Assembly: GCA_000507305.1 (NCBI GenBank)
Contig: DF239765.1
Span: 90,874 to 154,873, forward strand
DNA from: Breviolum minutum Mf 1.05b.01
Lineage: Eukaryota; Sar; Dinophyceae; Suessiales; Symbiodiniaceae
DNA length: 64,000 nt
Reading direction: 5' to 3'
The position numbers and the translations under genes are program-made. Below the pieces are notes generated by a model. The model was not told the origin of the DNA and ran no database searches. It worked only from the letters and a program-made list of their open reading frames with translations. Of the stretch, positions 11,505 to 23,924 are shown one piece after another; the first letter of the stretch is position 1; every line of letters starts with the position of its first letter.

Positions 11505-14500
11505 ATGATCCTGCTGTTCGTGCTTGCGCTGGGTCAGTACGTGAAGGGGGATTGCCCTGAAGGCTATGGTTACAACTCAGAAACACAAACATGTTTTGAG
11601 TGTGACGCTGGCACGTACATGAGCTACGAGAATACCACGGAAGATTTAACATACTCAGTGGGTTGTCGCCCTTGCCCTGCGGGTGAATTTAGTGGAGCTG
11701 CTGCGTCTTCCTGTTTCACTTGCCCAGCCGGAAAATACAGCTGGGCACAAGCAGCAAGTTGTAGTTATTGTGAAGCTGGGAGATATAGCCCACCTGGCGT
11801 CAGGGATTGCATTCTTTGCGCCCCAGGACTCTATTCTTCTGGTGCTGGCTTTTCTGAATGCTTGGAATGTCCTGCGGGTACCTTTAGCAGCAGTTACACT
11901 GGAGCAACTAGTTGTACAAATTGCCCCGTGGGATATTGGAGCGTATCTGGCTCCAAACGTTGCACTGCATGCACCTTCGGTGAGTTCTTGGATGAGAACA
12001 AGACATGTAGCACTTGTCCATCCGGGACTTTCAGCATCCAAGGTGAGGTTTGAGAAAGCAGAGCCACATTCAAAAAATTCAGATGCAAAAAGATTTGCCC
12101 TGCTTTTTCCTGGTGTGAATCTACCCCACCTGGTTCTGAGGAATCCTATCTTGCAACTGCTGTTATTTCACTTATCTTGTTGAGTTTAGAATCAACTCAG
12201 CGTCTATAAAGGATTGACATAGGGACCATATGATACCATTTGCACCTCATTGTTTCATGTTTCTTTTGCAGGTGCCACGAGCTGCACTGTTTGCTCACCT
12301 GGTTCCCGGAGTGATGCTGGTGCAAAGGAGTGCATCCAATGCTCCCCGGGTCGTTACATCACAGAATCAGCAGGTCTTTGTCAAGATTGTCCTGGAGGTG
12401 AATTCAGCGCATTGGCTTCCACTGCATGTGAGGTTTGTCCGTTCGGCCATGTGAGTATGGCCGTGTCGGAGAGTTGCATTCCATGTCCTTCTGGACGCTT
12501 TGTGGTTGATCCTGCCGAAGCTTGTGGGGTTTGCGATGCTGGGAAGTTCAGTGCTGGAAGATCTGATAATTGCACTTCCTGTGAAGCTGGCACCTTCAGC
12601 CGAGCTGCCTCGGAGGTTTGTGAAACTTGCGAAAGTGGAAAGTACAGCGATGTTGCTGCTGCAGAGTGTGTGGATTGTCCAGCAGGATCTTACAGTCAAA
12701 GTGGTGCTGCAAGTTGCCAAAGTTGTTCCTCTGGTTCACGCAGTGCTGCAGGCGCCGAAAAGTGTGAAGTCTGTGCTGCGGGGAGATTTGTAGTGCTCGC
12801 CAGCCACACCTCCTGTACGATATGCCCAGCAGGCACCTCAAGTCCTCGAGGTTCATCACAATGCATCCCATGTCAGAGTGGCTTCATTAGTGCAGCAGGT
12901 GCAAGCCAGTGTTTTCAATGTGAACCTGGCAAGTTTACAACTGATGCTCTTCGCTGTGAGGATTGCTCACCAGGAAAATGGAGTAGTTTTGCTTCCACAA
13001 CTTGTTCTACTTGTGTGAATGGCACCCGTAGCAACTCCTCTGCTGGAGCATGCGAGATTTGCCCTGCAGGTACTTTCATGGTAGAACCCGATCAGGCCTG
13101 TGAAGTGTGTCCTGCTGGCACCTATGCTAACGCTGGTGCCATTATGTGTGAAATTTGCGATGCGGGCACTTATAGCAGTGAATTTTCAGACCGTTGTACC
13201 CACTGCCCTGCTGGGAAGTTCAGTGGTGACTCCTCGTCCATGTGCATAGATTGTCCGAGTGGACGGTATAGCATGGAGAGAGCAGTCAATTGCTTACCTT
13301 GCCTGAACGGCACAGTCAGTGGTGTTGGTTCGGGGATGTGCTCCACGTGTCCAGCTGGAACTTTCAGTGGTGAGGCGGAGGAAAACTGCACACAGTGTCC
13401 TCCCGGGACATTTATTCTCAGCCCTGATGAGACGTGCCAGCTTTGTCCTTCCGGCCGTTTCAGTGGAGTTGCTGCAACATCATGTCAATCCTGTCCTCCA
13501 GGGACATTCATCATAGATCCTTCCTCCAATTGTGAAAACTGTCCCCATGGCACCTTCAGCAAGGTTGAGGCAACAGCATGTATTGCATGTGAAAGTGGGC
13601 AATACAGCCCACCGGCGTCTGAATTCTGTTTGGATTGTCCAGAAGGAACCTTTTCACAGCAACCCAATGATACCTGTAGCGATTGTGAAGATGGTCAATG
13701 GAGTACAGTGAGATCATTTGAATGCACAGATTGTCAACCTGGACGATTTCGTGCGAATGCAACCTCTGGATGTACGAGTTGTCCACCAGGCACTCGTAGT
13801 GATCAAGCTGCAACCGAATGCCAGGAATGTCCGGCAGGACGGTTGCTCAACTGCCTTGGGAATTCAAAGATGTTTCAATTCAAAATCTATCCAACAGCAA
13901 AAATACACACACCCATACACTCACACAGGCAATTTACATGGTATCAGTAAAGAGACCAAAAAAGACTTTTTTGGCAAATACGGAGTCATAGAATGTTGAG
14001 GGCTTGGAGCTACTCAATTCAAAAAGCACACCATGTTTTGGGGAAATGTACAGCAAATCAAGTCCGAGGTTCAGCATGGATGCTTCATCTGCTTGTGAAA
14101 TTTGCTGGGACCCCAGCCCCGATGTAAAAACCCTTATGCTGCACTGAGTCAGTCAAGCTTGGATTTGAAATTACAGTTAACATTAACATGTTAACCACAT
14201 TTTGCTTCGAGTAAGCTTGCAGCTGTTTAGGACCTTGAGGCAAAGTACTTGCTGCGGTTCGCCACAGCTTTGATTTAGATATGATATATTATCTATACTT
14301 ATCTATACTTATTGTACCTTACCGCACCGTATCGTCATTGCATACCAATAGCATGCCATGGCAACGACTCGTCCAAAATATCGTCGAGAACCAAGGCCTT
14401 GCTGGGCAATTCAGTGATACGAAGTCTGGTGCATGTCAAGTTTGCCCTCCTGGAAGTTTCAGTGAAGCTGCGTGGCTGTGAAAAACCAACCTTTTTCCTG

Positions 14501-15570
14501 TTTGTGTATATGAATTTATTGTATTATGTACGTAGTTTTTAGAGATATTGCTATAGTACATATAGTATAACATTCAATATCACAAACAGGTTGCAGTTTT
14601 TTGTACAACCACTCCTGCTGGACCGCATCCTGTTGGGACGCGGGGCAACATTTCAGGTGGAATCGCAGAATTGCACGATTTGTCCTGCCGGAACTAAAAG
14701 CAGCGCGCAAGCTGGAATGTGCACACAATGCCCACTTGGAAAGGTTTCAGGGCTGCAATTGCTAAGCTAAGTCAAGTCCAGCAAAGTCAGCACATTGAAA
14801 AACCAAACAACACCCTGCATGAAATTTCCTGATTTCCAGATAGGATCATTTTAGCTTGAGCTGACTTGGTCTGAGGTGAGTGCTGCCAACTCGAGCCGTT
14901 GCCGAACTTGTCCTCAGGGAAGATATGCACCGAGTCCTGATGGTTTGTGCTACTTGACAGAAGCTTTCGAGTGCTTCAAGAACAGACCTTTCATGCGCAA
15001 AATTCGTGTTGCTTGATTTTCTTTACAAAATCAAATCAAATCAATACATCTTGTATGAATTGCAACCTATTGATGCAATTCCTGGATCAGGTTACTGTAG
15101 TGGAACAGGTTTGCTATCAAAACTTCCCATTTAAGGCTTAGCTTTTGGTATGTCACAGGCTTGGTATGTCCTGCTGGCACATGGAGCACTCCAAGATCTT
15201 CCAGCTGTAACGAGTGCCCAACCGGGCGCTGGAGTCATGATGGCTGGAGGGACACTGGGCGACATTTGGAAGGATGGCTCAATATTCTGTCCCCAAAACT
15301 GGTTGGTTGGCAGATTATAGATGCAAAAAAAAACGGTCCCTTAAAAACTCCTAATCTTGAACCAATGTCATTTTGGCTCGGCCGCCTCAAGTTTAGAATG
15401 CTTGTAACAGCTTATCACTCTAACTCTAACTTGCCAGCGGCAGCATGCCACAAGCTCATTTCTCATTGTGTGTAGTTCAAGGACTGTGAAGCATGTCCTC
15501 CGGGCACCTTCATTCTTGAAGGAAACTCTACTTGTCAGCTGCTTGATAGCAATTCAGATAAGAGATGTGC
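11505..15570 (+). CDS. Secreted protein with tandem GCC2/GCC3-type cysteine repeats
   Basis: Probably a surface or secreted protein. The start ATG at 11505 gives a signal peptide (MILLFVLALGQYVKG). Exon 1 (11505-12042) holds seven or so repeats; a GT donor at 12043 and acceptor at 12270-12271 join in phase (G|GT) to a large exon starting 12272 and ending near 13838. That exon alone carries about twenty repeats of 24-27 residues with the scheme C..CPAGTFS....C..C, the ephrin-receptor-like (GCC2/GCC3) repeat. Additional exons with the same scheme follow: about 14396-14480 (GACQVCPPGSFSEAA), 14640-14742 (NCTICPAGTKSSAQAGMC), 14880-14960 (CRTCPQGRYAPSPDG), 15161-15245 (CPAGTWSTPRSSSCNECP) and 15481-15570 (CEACPPGTFILEGNSTC). 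The 3' end is unresolved; a possible last exon near 15832-15973 has a hydrophobic stretch. N-glycosylation sites (NCT, NGT, NDT) are frequent. No membrane anchor was proven. Confidence 0.85.
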
Positions 15571-15979
15571 TGCACAAGCGAAGAAAAGCACACCTTCCTG
15601 CATTCACAGCTCGGATTTCAGGCCATGTCCCCATAGATATTGGAGCTTCGAAGCTTCTGTGCCTCGGCAGAATCGCTACAAAGACTAACCAGCAAACAAA
15701 AGTGGAAATATATAAAAAGAGAGGAAAAAAAACACTTAGAGTCTTAAAGGTGAGGATATTATTCCACACCTCAAATCATACAATTTCTTTCATTTGCATT
15801 TTGATATGACAGTTGTGTGTTCGTTGTCTGTAGACCTTGGGCTCCATGGTGAGGACAGTTGTGCACCACTTGGTCAGCGCTCTTGGAGCACTCTACGTGT
15901 ACAGCACCTTTACGACGAGTCTCTCAGGCCGAAGGGATGGGTGTTTTGATGAGGGGAACTTGAGCTTCACGTGATTGTT

Positions 15980-17060
15980 TTCTAGACTTGGATATAGGAA
16001 TATATAGGATGATATTGTATCCATATACACATGATGTTACTTAATGGCATGGTATATTGCGGTATTTAGACATAGTGTATACACATCTCATTGAACCTTG
16101 TTGAAATAGTTTTTTGTTATCAATCCTACATGCTAGAATCCAGTGCACGGTTGGTATATTGCCGCAAACAGCAAAGACGGGCTTGCTGCAAGGCATCCAG
16201 ATAGTGTGGGTGAAAACAGCTCCTTGACTGCATTGTTACTTCTTGATGTATAGAAGACTAGTTTCTTCAACTTTCATTGAATTAAATATATACATGATAT
16301 ATATCACATAATATATATAATATATATATATACAATATATGCAATATATATAATATATAATACATTCTTTTCATCTGAAAAAACTTTTCGGAATGCCACG
16401 GAATGCAGTGAAAGGTTGGTTTGAGATTCGACCACGGGATCTATCAACCGACCTTTGGACCAGCGAGACCAAAGAAGATGCGCTCGAGATGTCCCCAAAA
16501 AGATGATGCTTTCCACCAACTGAGACAACGTCCCAGCACCAATTGCTACTAATTTGCCAACTCAATTTCAAATGATGTAAAAATTGAAATTGAATGAGTG
16601 AATTGAGTGGCAATAGCTAGATCACCTGCTCTGCAATCTCCAATAATAAACACATATGTGCTGTTTGGTTCAAGCGCAAGGCTGAATCTTTCGCCCCTGG
16701 ATCATAAGTGAAGACCTCCCAAAAAAGTCCATCATCCCAAGGACAGACTTTCACATAGATGTGCAATAATATTCTCACCTGGCCTCTGACCATTGACGGA
16801 TTCTGATTTGTGCCTGAGCAGTGATACATCATGGGCAATCACCATGCTGGACTCTGAGTTACTTCAGTCACCTTAGTCACCTCTGGCTGTTTCAACTCCA
16901 TTGACCCATGCCCAGGCAACCGGACATGCTTTCAACTTTTGTGGTTGTACAGATGTCTTTGGCTTCGAAGGTAGTGCCAAGGTTGGGGGTTGAAATACTT
17001 GATCAATTCGGTTGCTGGAGGTTGTTGAGTATTGACAGTATTGAGATTGAAGTGGAAAAT
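15980..17060. other. Spacer with AT dinucleotide repeats
   Basis: No exon supported. Contains the TA-rich simple repeat listed separately and scattered AT-rich sequence. Confidence 0.5.
16286..16365. repeat. (TA)n-rich simple repeat
   Basis: Interrupted TATATA runs over about 80 bases. Confidence 0.85.
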
Positions 17061-17062
17061 TT

Positions 17063-20041
17063 GTGTTAGAGAAACGTCAGGCTGTCATCCACATGTATGA
17101 CATCCAGCTGGAATCACAGAGTCTTGTGGACCTTTTTCTGATTTGTGTCAGATTGGCTTCCAAATTCCTTTTTTGCGATGCTCCAAGGCCGTGGAATGCT
17201 CGAAGTTTGATACGGGACAGGCTCAACAAGCAAGGAGACCTCGCCCGCACATCTCCGCTTCGGAAAGTCCCTGTGAAAGCGCCTCGGCTGAAGCATTTTG
17301 TCAGTTGGAAGTGAGATGGCGTTCATCTCAGCAAGCATTTGGCATCTGAAATGCTTCGCCCAGGACGGCTTGAGTTATTTTCGGCAGAAGGTGACAAGCA
17401 GCTGGGTAAGGCCTTCCTCTGAGGTACAAAAGGATGAATTTGTTGAATCTTGGACAAGATACAGACTCCGCTCATGCAGTTCACACATGGTAAGTGTAGA
17501 ATAGGTGTTTGTACAGGTATAACTTACGCATTGAATATGAGTTTTGATTGCATTGCTGGTTGATTTTGTTCCAACTTGCCTAAGGAAACAATCATCATGC
17601 TATTAGGCAGGGATCATGTAAATGGTCGCAGTGCTGGTGTAGCAAGTGTTGAAGCCTTCTTGGGAGGCCATTTGGACATCCCTCACAACCCGAGGGAACG
17701 AGAAGGTCTATATGAAGTCTTTGACTCCATGGATTTTGATGGGAAGCTCTCTCGCGTTTTTTTTTGGTGTGGAGATTGATTATCCAATGACAAATGGAAT
17801 ATCAGTTGGGTTGTTCTCCTGCCCAGTAACAGTCACCACCAGGATTATCATACTTTTAGTAGGGGATCCCTATAAACCTTTTAGAGGGGGGACAACCCTC
17901 GTGAATCCGCAAGGAATGGGACCTTGTCAACCGGCGAATGGGCAGCTGGCCTTTCTGTCTACATGAAGGGCTCCATGGAGGAGGTACAGAACTTCTTTGC
18001 ACCTGTGAGAAGCACCACGAAATCAATCAGCTGACCATATTTCACTTAATTTTGGACATTAGTTTTATTCAACTATTCTCAGAAGGTAATCATTGGGTTG
18101 TTCCAGATGACTGACGGTTTTCAAGCAGATGACATTTTCAACTAGAAGTACACGCAATCCTTCTGGTAGGCTGTGCGGGCAGTCTTCAGCAACTTGCCTC
18201 TCCAAGTTGCTCATGTGTTTTTTTGGAAATCTCCCGATTTCCGATTCCGCGATTCGCTTTGTTTTTGGTCATGCACTAAGATTGCTTGGATGCAAATGGT
18301 GATGGAGCCATCTCAAAATCGGAGCTTCAGGTCGTTGGGATCTGCATTGATTTTTACCTTTGCAGGTCTCATTGTTCGCGCTGATTGGCAGGTCTACTTA
18401 TCACCTTTCGTCAAGGCGATGTCTCCACCGGAAGCTGCTGCTCTCCGGCCACTTCTGGAGAAGAAGGCCAGCTCATTTTGTACCGTCACTAGCCAGTATA
18501 TTTGACATGAAAATTGTGAAGGGTGACTCCAAGTTTTCAAGCAGGCAGTGGATGACATCTATTACGATATGGACATGGACCATACAGCGGATATTTCCAG
18601 CGATGAGATGTTGTCTTGGAGCAAACGTGGAAACAATATCGTGGATCGGCTTGCTGACATTATCGATCAGGAAGTCTACCAAATTTGGCTAACTGAGTCC
18701 AAAAAGAAAGTCACGAATATGAGACGTTCCTATGACTCCCCGGGCAGTCCCCACAGTGGTGTTTACAACCCACAAGATGGAGACATGCCTGGCTCCATGC
18801 GTTCGATGAATGGCACACAGTCCAGTGCTGGGCATGGCGGAAGTCCAATGTCACATTCAGAGTATGGGCCGCCACCTCATTCCACAAGTCCTCAAGGGCA
18901 AAAGAATGGATGGTTCGGTGGCTATTTCAATGGCAATCAGCCTTCTCCAGCATCCAGGACGGACATCAGCTGGTGAGTTGGGTGTGTCAGATTTGGACTT
19001 CTGCACTGTACCCTCTCTTAGGAGCCCTATGTCTTCACCGCCTCCTGCTTCGGCCCCTGTGAATGTCCATGACCCTTTCCATGATCCTTTTGTGCCTCGG
19101 AATCAATATGGTCAAATTCACATGGCAGCATGTGACATGTGTTTGCGAGATGAAGTCTTCCAAAGGGTAGACTCAGTGAACTTGTCAGTTCTCGAATCAA
19201 ATTCAGAGGGCGGCATTTTCCAAGTCATCAACTTTGAGGCAATCCCACGACAAGGTGCTGTGCTACTTGTCTGCAAACATCTCGACAAACAGCTGGTCCC
19301 CTTCGAAGAAAATCCTCCGAAAATCCGAGGCCACCACCACCACCTCCACCAGCTCCAGGTCGAGCAGTTCCCGTTGGGGTTGCAGGAAGTTGGCGAGGTT
19401 TTTTTTTCGGGGTTCGGGGCTTCAGGTTGAAAAAACATGGTGGGGAAACGAAACGAAGTCCTCTCGGAAGATGTTCACGTTGAATTCCAGGAGTCCATCC
19501 TCAGCCAGCTGGCTTTCCACCACCCCAAGCTACTGGAGCTGCAAGATGAGATTGTTAGACCATGGCACCTTGCTGACACCTTGCTGAGAAGACATGACCG
19601 GGAAATAAATCTGAGGCATATCATACTTCACATTATGGCTTTCCAAGTCCATGCCGATCATCCCCACAGTACACAGGTGGGGATGTTTTTCTTTGGAGTC
19701 CTCCGGTTATTGGAGCTGGAATAGTGAGGAAATGGTACTGAGATGGTCATTTGACAGGTGCATACTGATGTCCATCAGGCACGGGAAAGGACCACAGATT
19801 ATTGGACAGCTGTGTTTGACAGGGTTGCCATGCAGACTTGATTGGCTGACAGGTAAGCTTTTGAGGATTTCATGAGCGTGTAAATTATGGCAAATTTGTA
19901 TTCTGGCTATTTTGGGTTTGAAACAATTCCAGAACAGGAAACAATTGCCTGCAACAAGTTGAAGGAAAGCTCCAGTGCAAGGTTGATGGTAGAAGTGAGC
20001 GCCCTATTGAAGTATCATTTATGTGAGTCAAGAGAAACATG
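17063..20041 (+). CDS. EF-hand protein, multi-exon, partial
   Basis: Probable calcium-binding protein with Pro/Ser/Gly-rich tail. Fragments: about 17185-17312 (PWNARSLIRDRLNKQGDLA), 17590-17760 (REREGLYEVFDSMDFDGKLS, a degenerate EF-hand), 18281-18330 after acceptor AG 18279-18280 with a canonical loop DANGDGAISKSEL, 18366-18490 (RADWQVYLSPFVKAMSPPEA, then LRPLLEKKAS), and 18545-18976 after acceptor CAG, beginning AVDDIYYDMDMDHTADISSD. In this last exon DMDHTADISSDE fits a 12-residue EF-hand loop with acidic positions 1, 3 and 12. The tail (about 18720-18960) is rich in Ser, Pro, Gly and Met. Further fragments at 19040-19340 and 19437-19680 (LQDEIVRPWHLADTLLRRHD) and 19930-20041 may be later exons. 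Start, stop and complete exon chain were not resolved, and some fragments could belong to another gene. Confidence 0.5.
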
Positions 20042-20059
20042 AACATCAATCATCGAAGA

Positions 20060-20773
20060 CAGTTCATAAGGGAACTTAAGAGAACATGGATGAAAAAACA
20101 TAATGCGGTATAGTCCCAGGCAATTTTCGTTCATTGCCCTGGCCAGCCCTTGTGACTTCCTTGGAAGCTTTCAAACCCACGCCATCAAAGATGCGAAGAC
20201 TTGTCAGGGAGTGCCCTTGACATGCCTTCCCAAGATTTAAAAAACAGTGCTGGTAACAGCATGGATCACCACAGAGTTGCGAGGCATTGTGAAGCCATGC
20301 CCCAGAGTCGTACAGTATGCGAATGGTTTCCTGAAGGTTTCCCCTCGCCACCCGAGCGTGGGGCTGACTGGATCAGTCCAAGCCTCGGTGCATTGAAAAT
20401 GCAAAAAAAGAGTTGACAAAAGGACAATGCAACAAGCAATTTTTGGATTGTGAAATGGAATGAAATGGATTCCTATCCAAGTTCTTTTCTCCGAGTTTTT
20501 TGTCCGAATTCCTTTCTTTGGTCCACGTTCAGCTTCTTTGGTAGCTGAGCTGTCGCGATTCCCACTTCGGAAATCGACTTGTCATCTCTCTAAATTAGAC
20601 CTTCAAAATCAGAAGTGCAATTTGACAATAGCACCAAAACACTGTTGTCAGAACGATGTTTGCACTACACCTTCACTTTAGACATTATTGATGAGAGCCT
20701 CAACGTTCCGTGCTACAGATACAATTTTTTCCAATCGCTTGAATATGTTTGAACATGATATTTGAGGATATCC
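20060..20773. other. Spacer upstream of the deacetylase
   Basis: Short frames on both strands without motif. Contains the promoter/trans-splice region of the deacetylase by position only; no spliced-leader acceptor could be fixed. Confidence 0.4.
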
Positions 20774-21975
20774 ATGGCGCGAAAGGCCAAGCAAAAAGCA
20801 AAGGCTGCGGAGCCTTCGTGTCGTGCCTTTGTTGCATGTCACCAAGTGTCAGAAGGGCCTTCTGACGAAGGCCCTTCTGATCATGGCCCAGTGCCGGGTC
20901 ATCCCGAAGGAGCCAAGAGAGTACGAAGCTGTGGGGAACGTCTCCGTTCGAACAAATCTCTTTGGTCCTTACTGAAAAAGCTCCCACCAAGAAGGGCCAC
21001 AGATTCGGAGCTTCAACTTGTTCATGATGAAAGCCATATCGCAGGATTGGCCAAGTTGGCATCCTTGGCTGCCAAGTCAGGTAAACCACAGTTTGTGCCA
21101 CATGGTCCTGTGTGCATGAACGGGCCAAGACAAGAAGTTCGCGTTGATGAAGACGTTTCATCTGATGATACATATGTCACTGCTGGGAGTCTTGAAGCTG
21201 CAAGACATGCAACTGGAGGTGTTTTGCAAGGCATCGATGAAATGCTATCAGATGAAGGTTTACAACGCGGGTTGGTTTTGTGTCGTCCTCCAGGGCATCA
21301 TGCGAGCAGAGCGCGGTCCTCTGGCTTTTGCTTGGTGAACAATGTTGCTATTGCTGCACAATATGCACTTCAGCATGGAGACATACAGCGCGTATTGATT
21401 TTTGATTGGGACGTTCATCACGGTCAAGGAAGCCAGCAGATTTTCGACCAATCGGATGATGTCTTGTTCGTCAGTTTTCATCGACATGATGGACATGCAT
21501 TCTATCCAGCTTCAGGAAGCCCCTTCGAAGCAGGATCTGGCCGTGGCAAAGGTTTCACTGTGAATGTTGCCTTACCCGAAGGTTTTGGAGATTTAGCCCT
21601 CTGGAGTGCTTGTGCACAGGTGTTGGTGCCAGCTGTCAGAAGCTTCAAGCCAGACTTAGTCTTGGTCAGTGCTGGATTTGATGCTGCTGAAGGTGACCCA
21701 TTGGGAGGATGCTCCGTCACTCCACAGTTTTTTGGGCTGCTCACACAAGAGATAGTGAAACTGGCTGCTGAAAGTGCACGTGGCCGAGTTTTACTTGTAC
21801 TTGAAGGCGGCTACAATGTTGACGTCCTGGCAGAATGTGTTGAAGATGTCATGGTTGCTTTGGTGGAGGAGGTGCGGACTTCAAAAGTGGTAAAATCATG
21901 TAAAATCACATCATTCTTTGTCTTTGCTAGAATCAACGTGTTGAGTCACCAAAGTGTCTGGAAAAGCTCGGATAG
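20774..21975 (+). CDS. Histone deacetylase, class II-like
   Basis: Zinc-dependent lysine deacetylase of the HDAC/AcuC superfamily. The first ATG at 20774 starts a 366-codon exon (20774-21871). Motifs: HPEGAKRV near residue 43, PPGHHA (172-177, catalytic His pair 175/176), GFCLVNNVAIAAQYA (184-198), FDWDVHHG (210-217; zinc ligands D213 and H215), GFDAAEGDPLGG (301-312; zinc ligand D303) and LEGGYN (343-348). Tyr347 is the transition-state Tyr, as in class I/IIb and unlike class IIa, so the enzyme should be active. The N-terminus is basic (ARKAKQKAK), a possible nuclear signal. A GT donor at 21872 and acceptor AG at 21929-21930 remove 59 bases in phase and give a short last exon (21931-21975) ending in TAG; unspliced reading would end at 21979 with a weaker tail. 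Length about 380 residues is normal for a catalytic domain alone. It is striking that a gene with one possible intron sits among genes with dozens. Confidence 0.95.
20851..20881. repeat. Short inverted/direct repeat inside the deacetylase
   Basis: AGAAGGGCCTTCTGA is followed at once by CGAAGGCCCTTCTGA. Each half is nearly palindromic and the pair encodes the direct repeat EGPSDEGPSD in the N-terminal tail. Confidence 0.8.
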
Positions 21976-22091
21976 GTAGTCTCAGGGACTCCGTTTTCAG
22001 CGGCACCTGACTGGCTCACAGCCATGAGCTCAGATACCAAGGAGCGAAATGGCATTTGTTTGTCGATGTTTCATGTCACCATGGTCATCAT

Positions 22092-22159
<68 letters not shown>
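22092..22159. repeat. (ATC)n microsatellite
   Basis: About 22 uninterrupted ATC units. Confidence 0.97.
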
Positions 22160-22559
22160 GATCATGTTTAACGAAGGACTTGCTGTGCGATCTACTGGAG
22201 CCGATTTCTTGCATCTTTTATATCCATATCTTGCCGAGGGAAAATCTTGCCAGGGTCCAATCCGAAAGACATGCGAGGTGCATAAGGCATGAGCTGTGTT
22301 TGTTGTCAGACTGTCGGTGTGAGGTATCTAGAGCTTCAAACATGATGATGGAAATTAGCTGGAATTTATCAGAAGTTTCTTTAATGACTACATGGAGACA
22401 TGCTAGACACACACCGATGCAAAGTTTCTTTTTTGTTATGTCATTGTGTCACCTCTTTGATGTAAAAGCACTTTTTTGCCAGTGACATGTTGTGTCTGTC
22501 AGGGTCCCCCCTTACGGCTACCTATGCCACTATCGAAATCTGAACGAAAGCGCTCAGAA

Positions 22560-22635
22560 TCCATGGAGGCGCAGATGGGATGGCCATGGAATCATGGAAC
22601 CATGGGGCCATGGAAACTCATGGCTTCTGCATGGC
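22560..22635. repeat. Cluster of CATGG words
   Basis: CCATGG or CATGG occurs repeatedly within about 75 bases (CCATGGAGG, GGCCATGGAATCATGGAAC, CCATGGGGCCATGGAAAC). Imperfect short tandem array; function unknown. Confidence 0.7.
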
Positions 22636-23067
22636 ATTTGAAAGGCAAAGACTTCTACGGTTTCAGACAACGGCATTGGTCCCAACCTTAAGGGTCAGGT
22701 GTCCGAAGGAGCAGAGTGGATTTTGACGTGCTAAGGTAGTGAGGTCAACGATGTGATATCAGATGGACCCAAGGAGGAAACATTTTCCACCATGGTGCAG
22801 GCATGACGAGATGATTCGATTTGAGTGTTGACTTTAGACATCAGGGACTTGGTTTGGTGGTTTGGGGCTCGCTGAACAGGTGTCTGGTGGCAAACTCAAG
22901 GTTGGGCTGCTGGCTGTTTGTTGATGTTTGTCAACTGTTGGATAGTTATGTACAAACAGCACCATCATGTCATTGAGATGTGTTTCCCCATTCGAGTGAC
23001 AAATGTCGTTGCAATAAGATTGGACACCGATATAGTTATTCTTGTTCTCCACGTCTGCATCAGTTTT

Positions 23068-23113
23068 GAGAGAGAGAGGCCGAGAGAGAGAGAGATAAAC
23101 AGACAGATAGAGA
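23068..23113. repeat. (GA)n-rich tract
   Basis: Interrupted GAGAGA runs; a second one lies at 5183-5205 and a CT-rich one at 29285-29316. Confidence 0.85.
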
Positions 23114-23924
23114 GACTTTCAACATGTACAAAGAACACCAGACTGAAAGTTACATTCGCTGTGACATCCCTTCAGAATATTCCTTTATAGAAAAAAAATT
23201 GAAGGTTTTCCAGAATTTCTGGATGATACTATCGGTAACAAGGTTTGAACCGTTTGGAATGTTTCAAACCTGTTGGAGTTTCTTCAGGTGACAATTTCAC
23301 CGATGGCAGACTTGCCCAGCGAGATCCTGGTCTCTGCCAACGAGATTCGGGTCTGGGGGACACCGAAAAAAATGCATGGGAGGTTTTTGCTGATTGAGTT
23401 CAGATGGATTTGCTGGGTGAGTACCAGGAAAAGAAACAAAGGGAAGATAAGAAAAGTCATATTTTTAGCTGTGAAAATTGATGATGCAAGAGACATTTGA
23501 CACCAGAAAATTCACACATTGACGAGATGTTTAAGTGTACTAAGGTGTTGTTTCCAGCTATGCATGGAGAGTTTCTCCGGTGCCTTGCATTGACTGTAAG
23601 CAACTGTTTTGGCACATCATTTACTCGGTGGGTGGTTTCCAAGATTTTTCTTTTCATCCCTGGGGAAATGATCGAATTTGACTGATTTGACGAGCATATA
23701 TTTTTCAAATGGGTTGGTTCAACCACCAACTAGTTTACCATTGCTTTTTTTGGGCATCATGAAACACCCAACCGCGCTCTGAGGTGGCACTACTTATATG
23801 GGGTACTTGTGGAGGATCTATCCCTTCCACGGGCGAAATATAGCAAGATGAGGCAACGACTACTCCTTCACCTTCCAATGGGACAGATTTCCGGGGGACC
23901 TATTGGATTGCAACAAATCGATTC

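Larger units (their letters stand above)
21980..23924. other. Gene-poor start of the convergence zone
   Basis: No motif-bearing frame on either strand. Contains the ATC microsatellite, a cluster of CATGG words near 22.6 kb and a GA-rich tract at 23.07-23.11 kb. Frames such as 23273-23500 (+) have no recognisable family. Confidence 0.5.

Noticed and set aside
15363-15390. Relict dinoflagellate spliced leader
   Set aside because: Only CATTTTGGCTC (11 bases) matches; the CAAG end and the upstream part are missing. A similar partial match near 45044 was also dropped.
16286-16365. AT-rich replication origin
   Set aside because: Simple TA repeat only; no supporting element.
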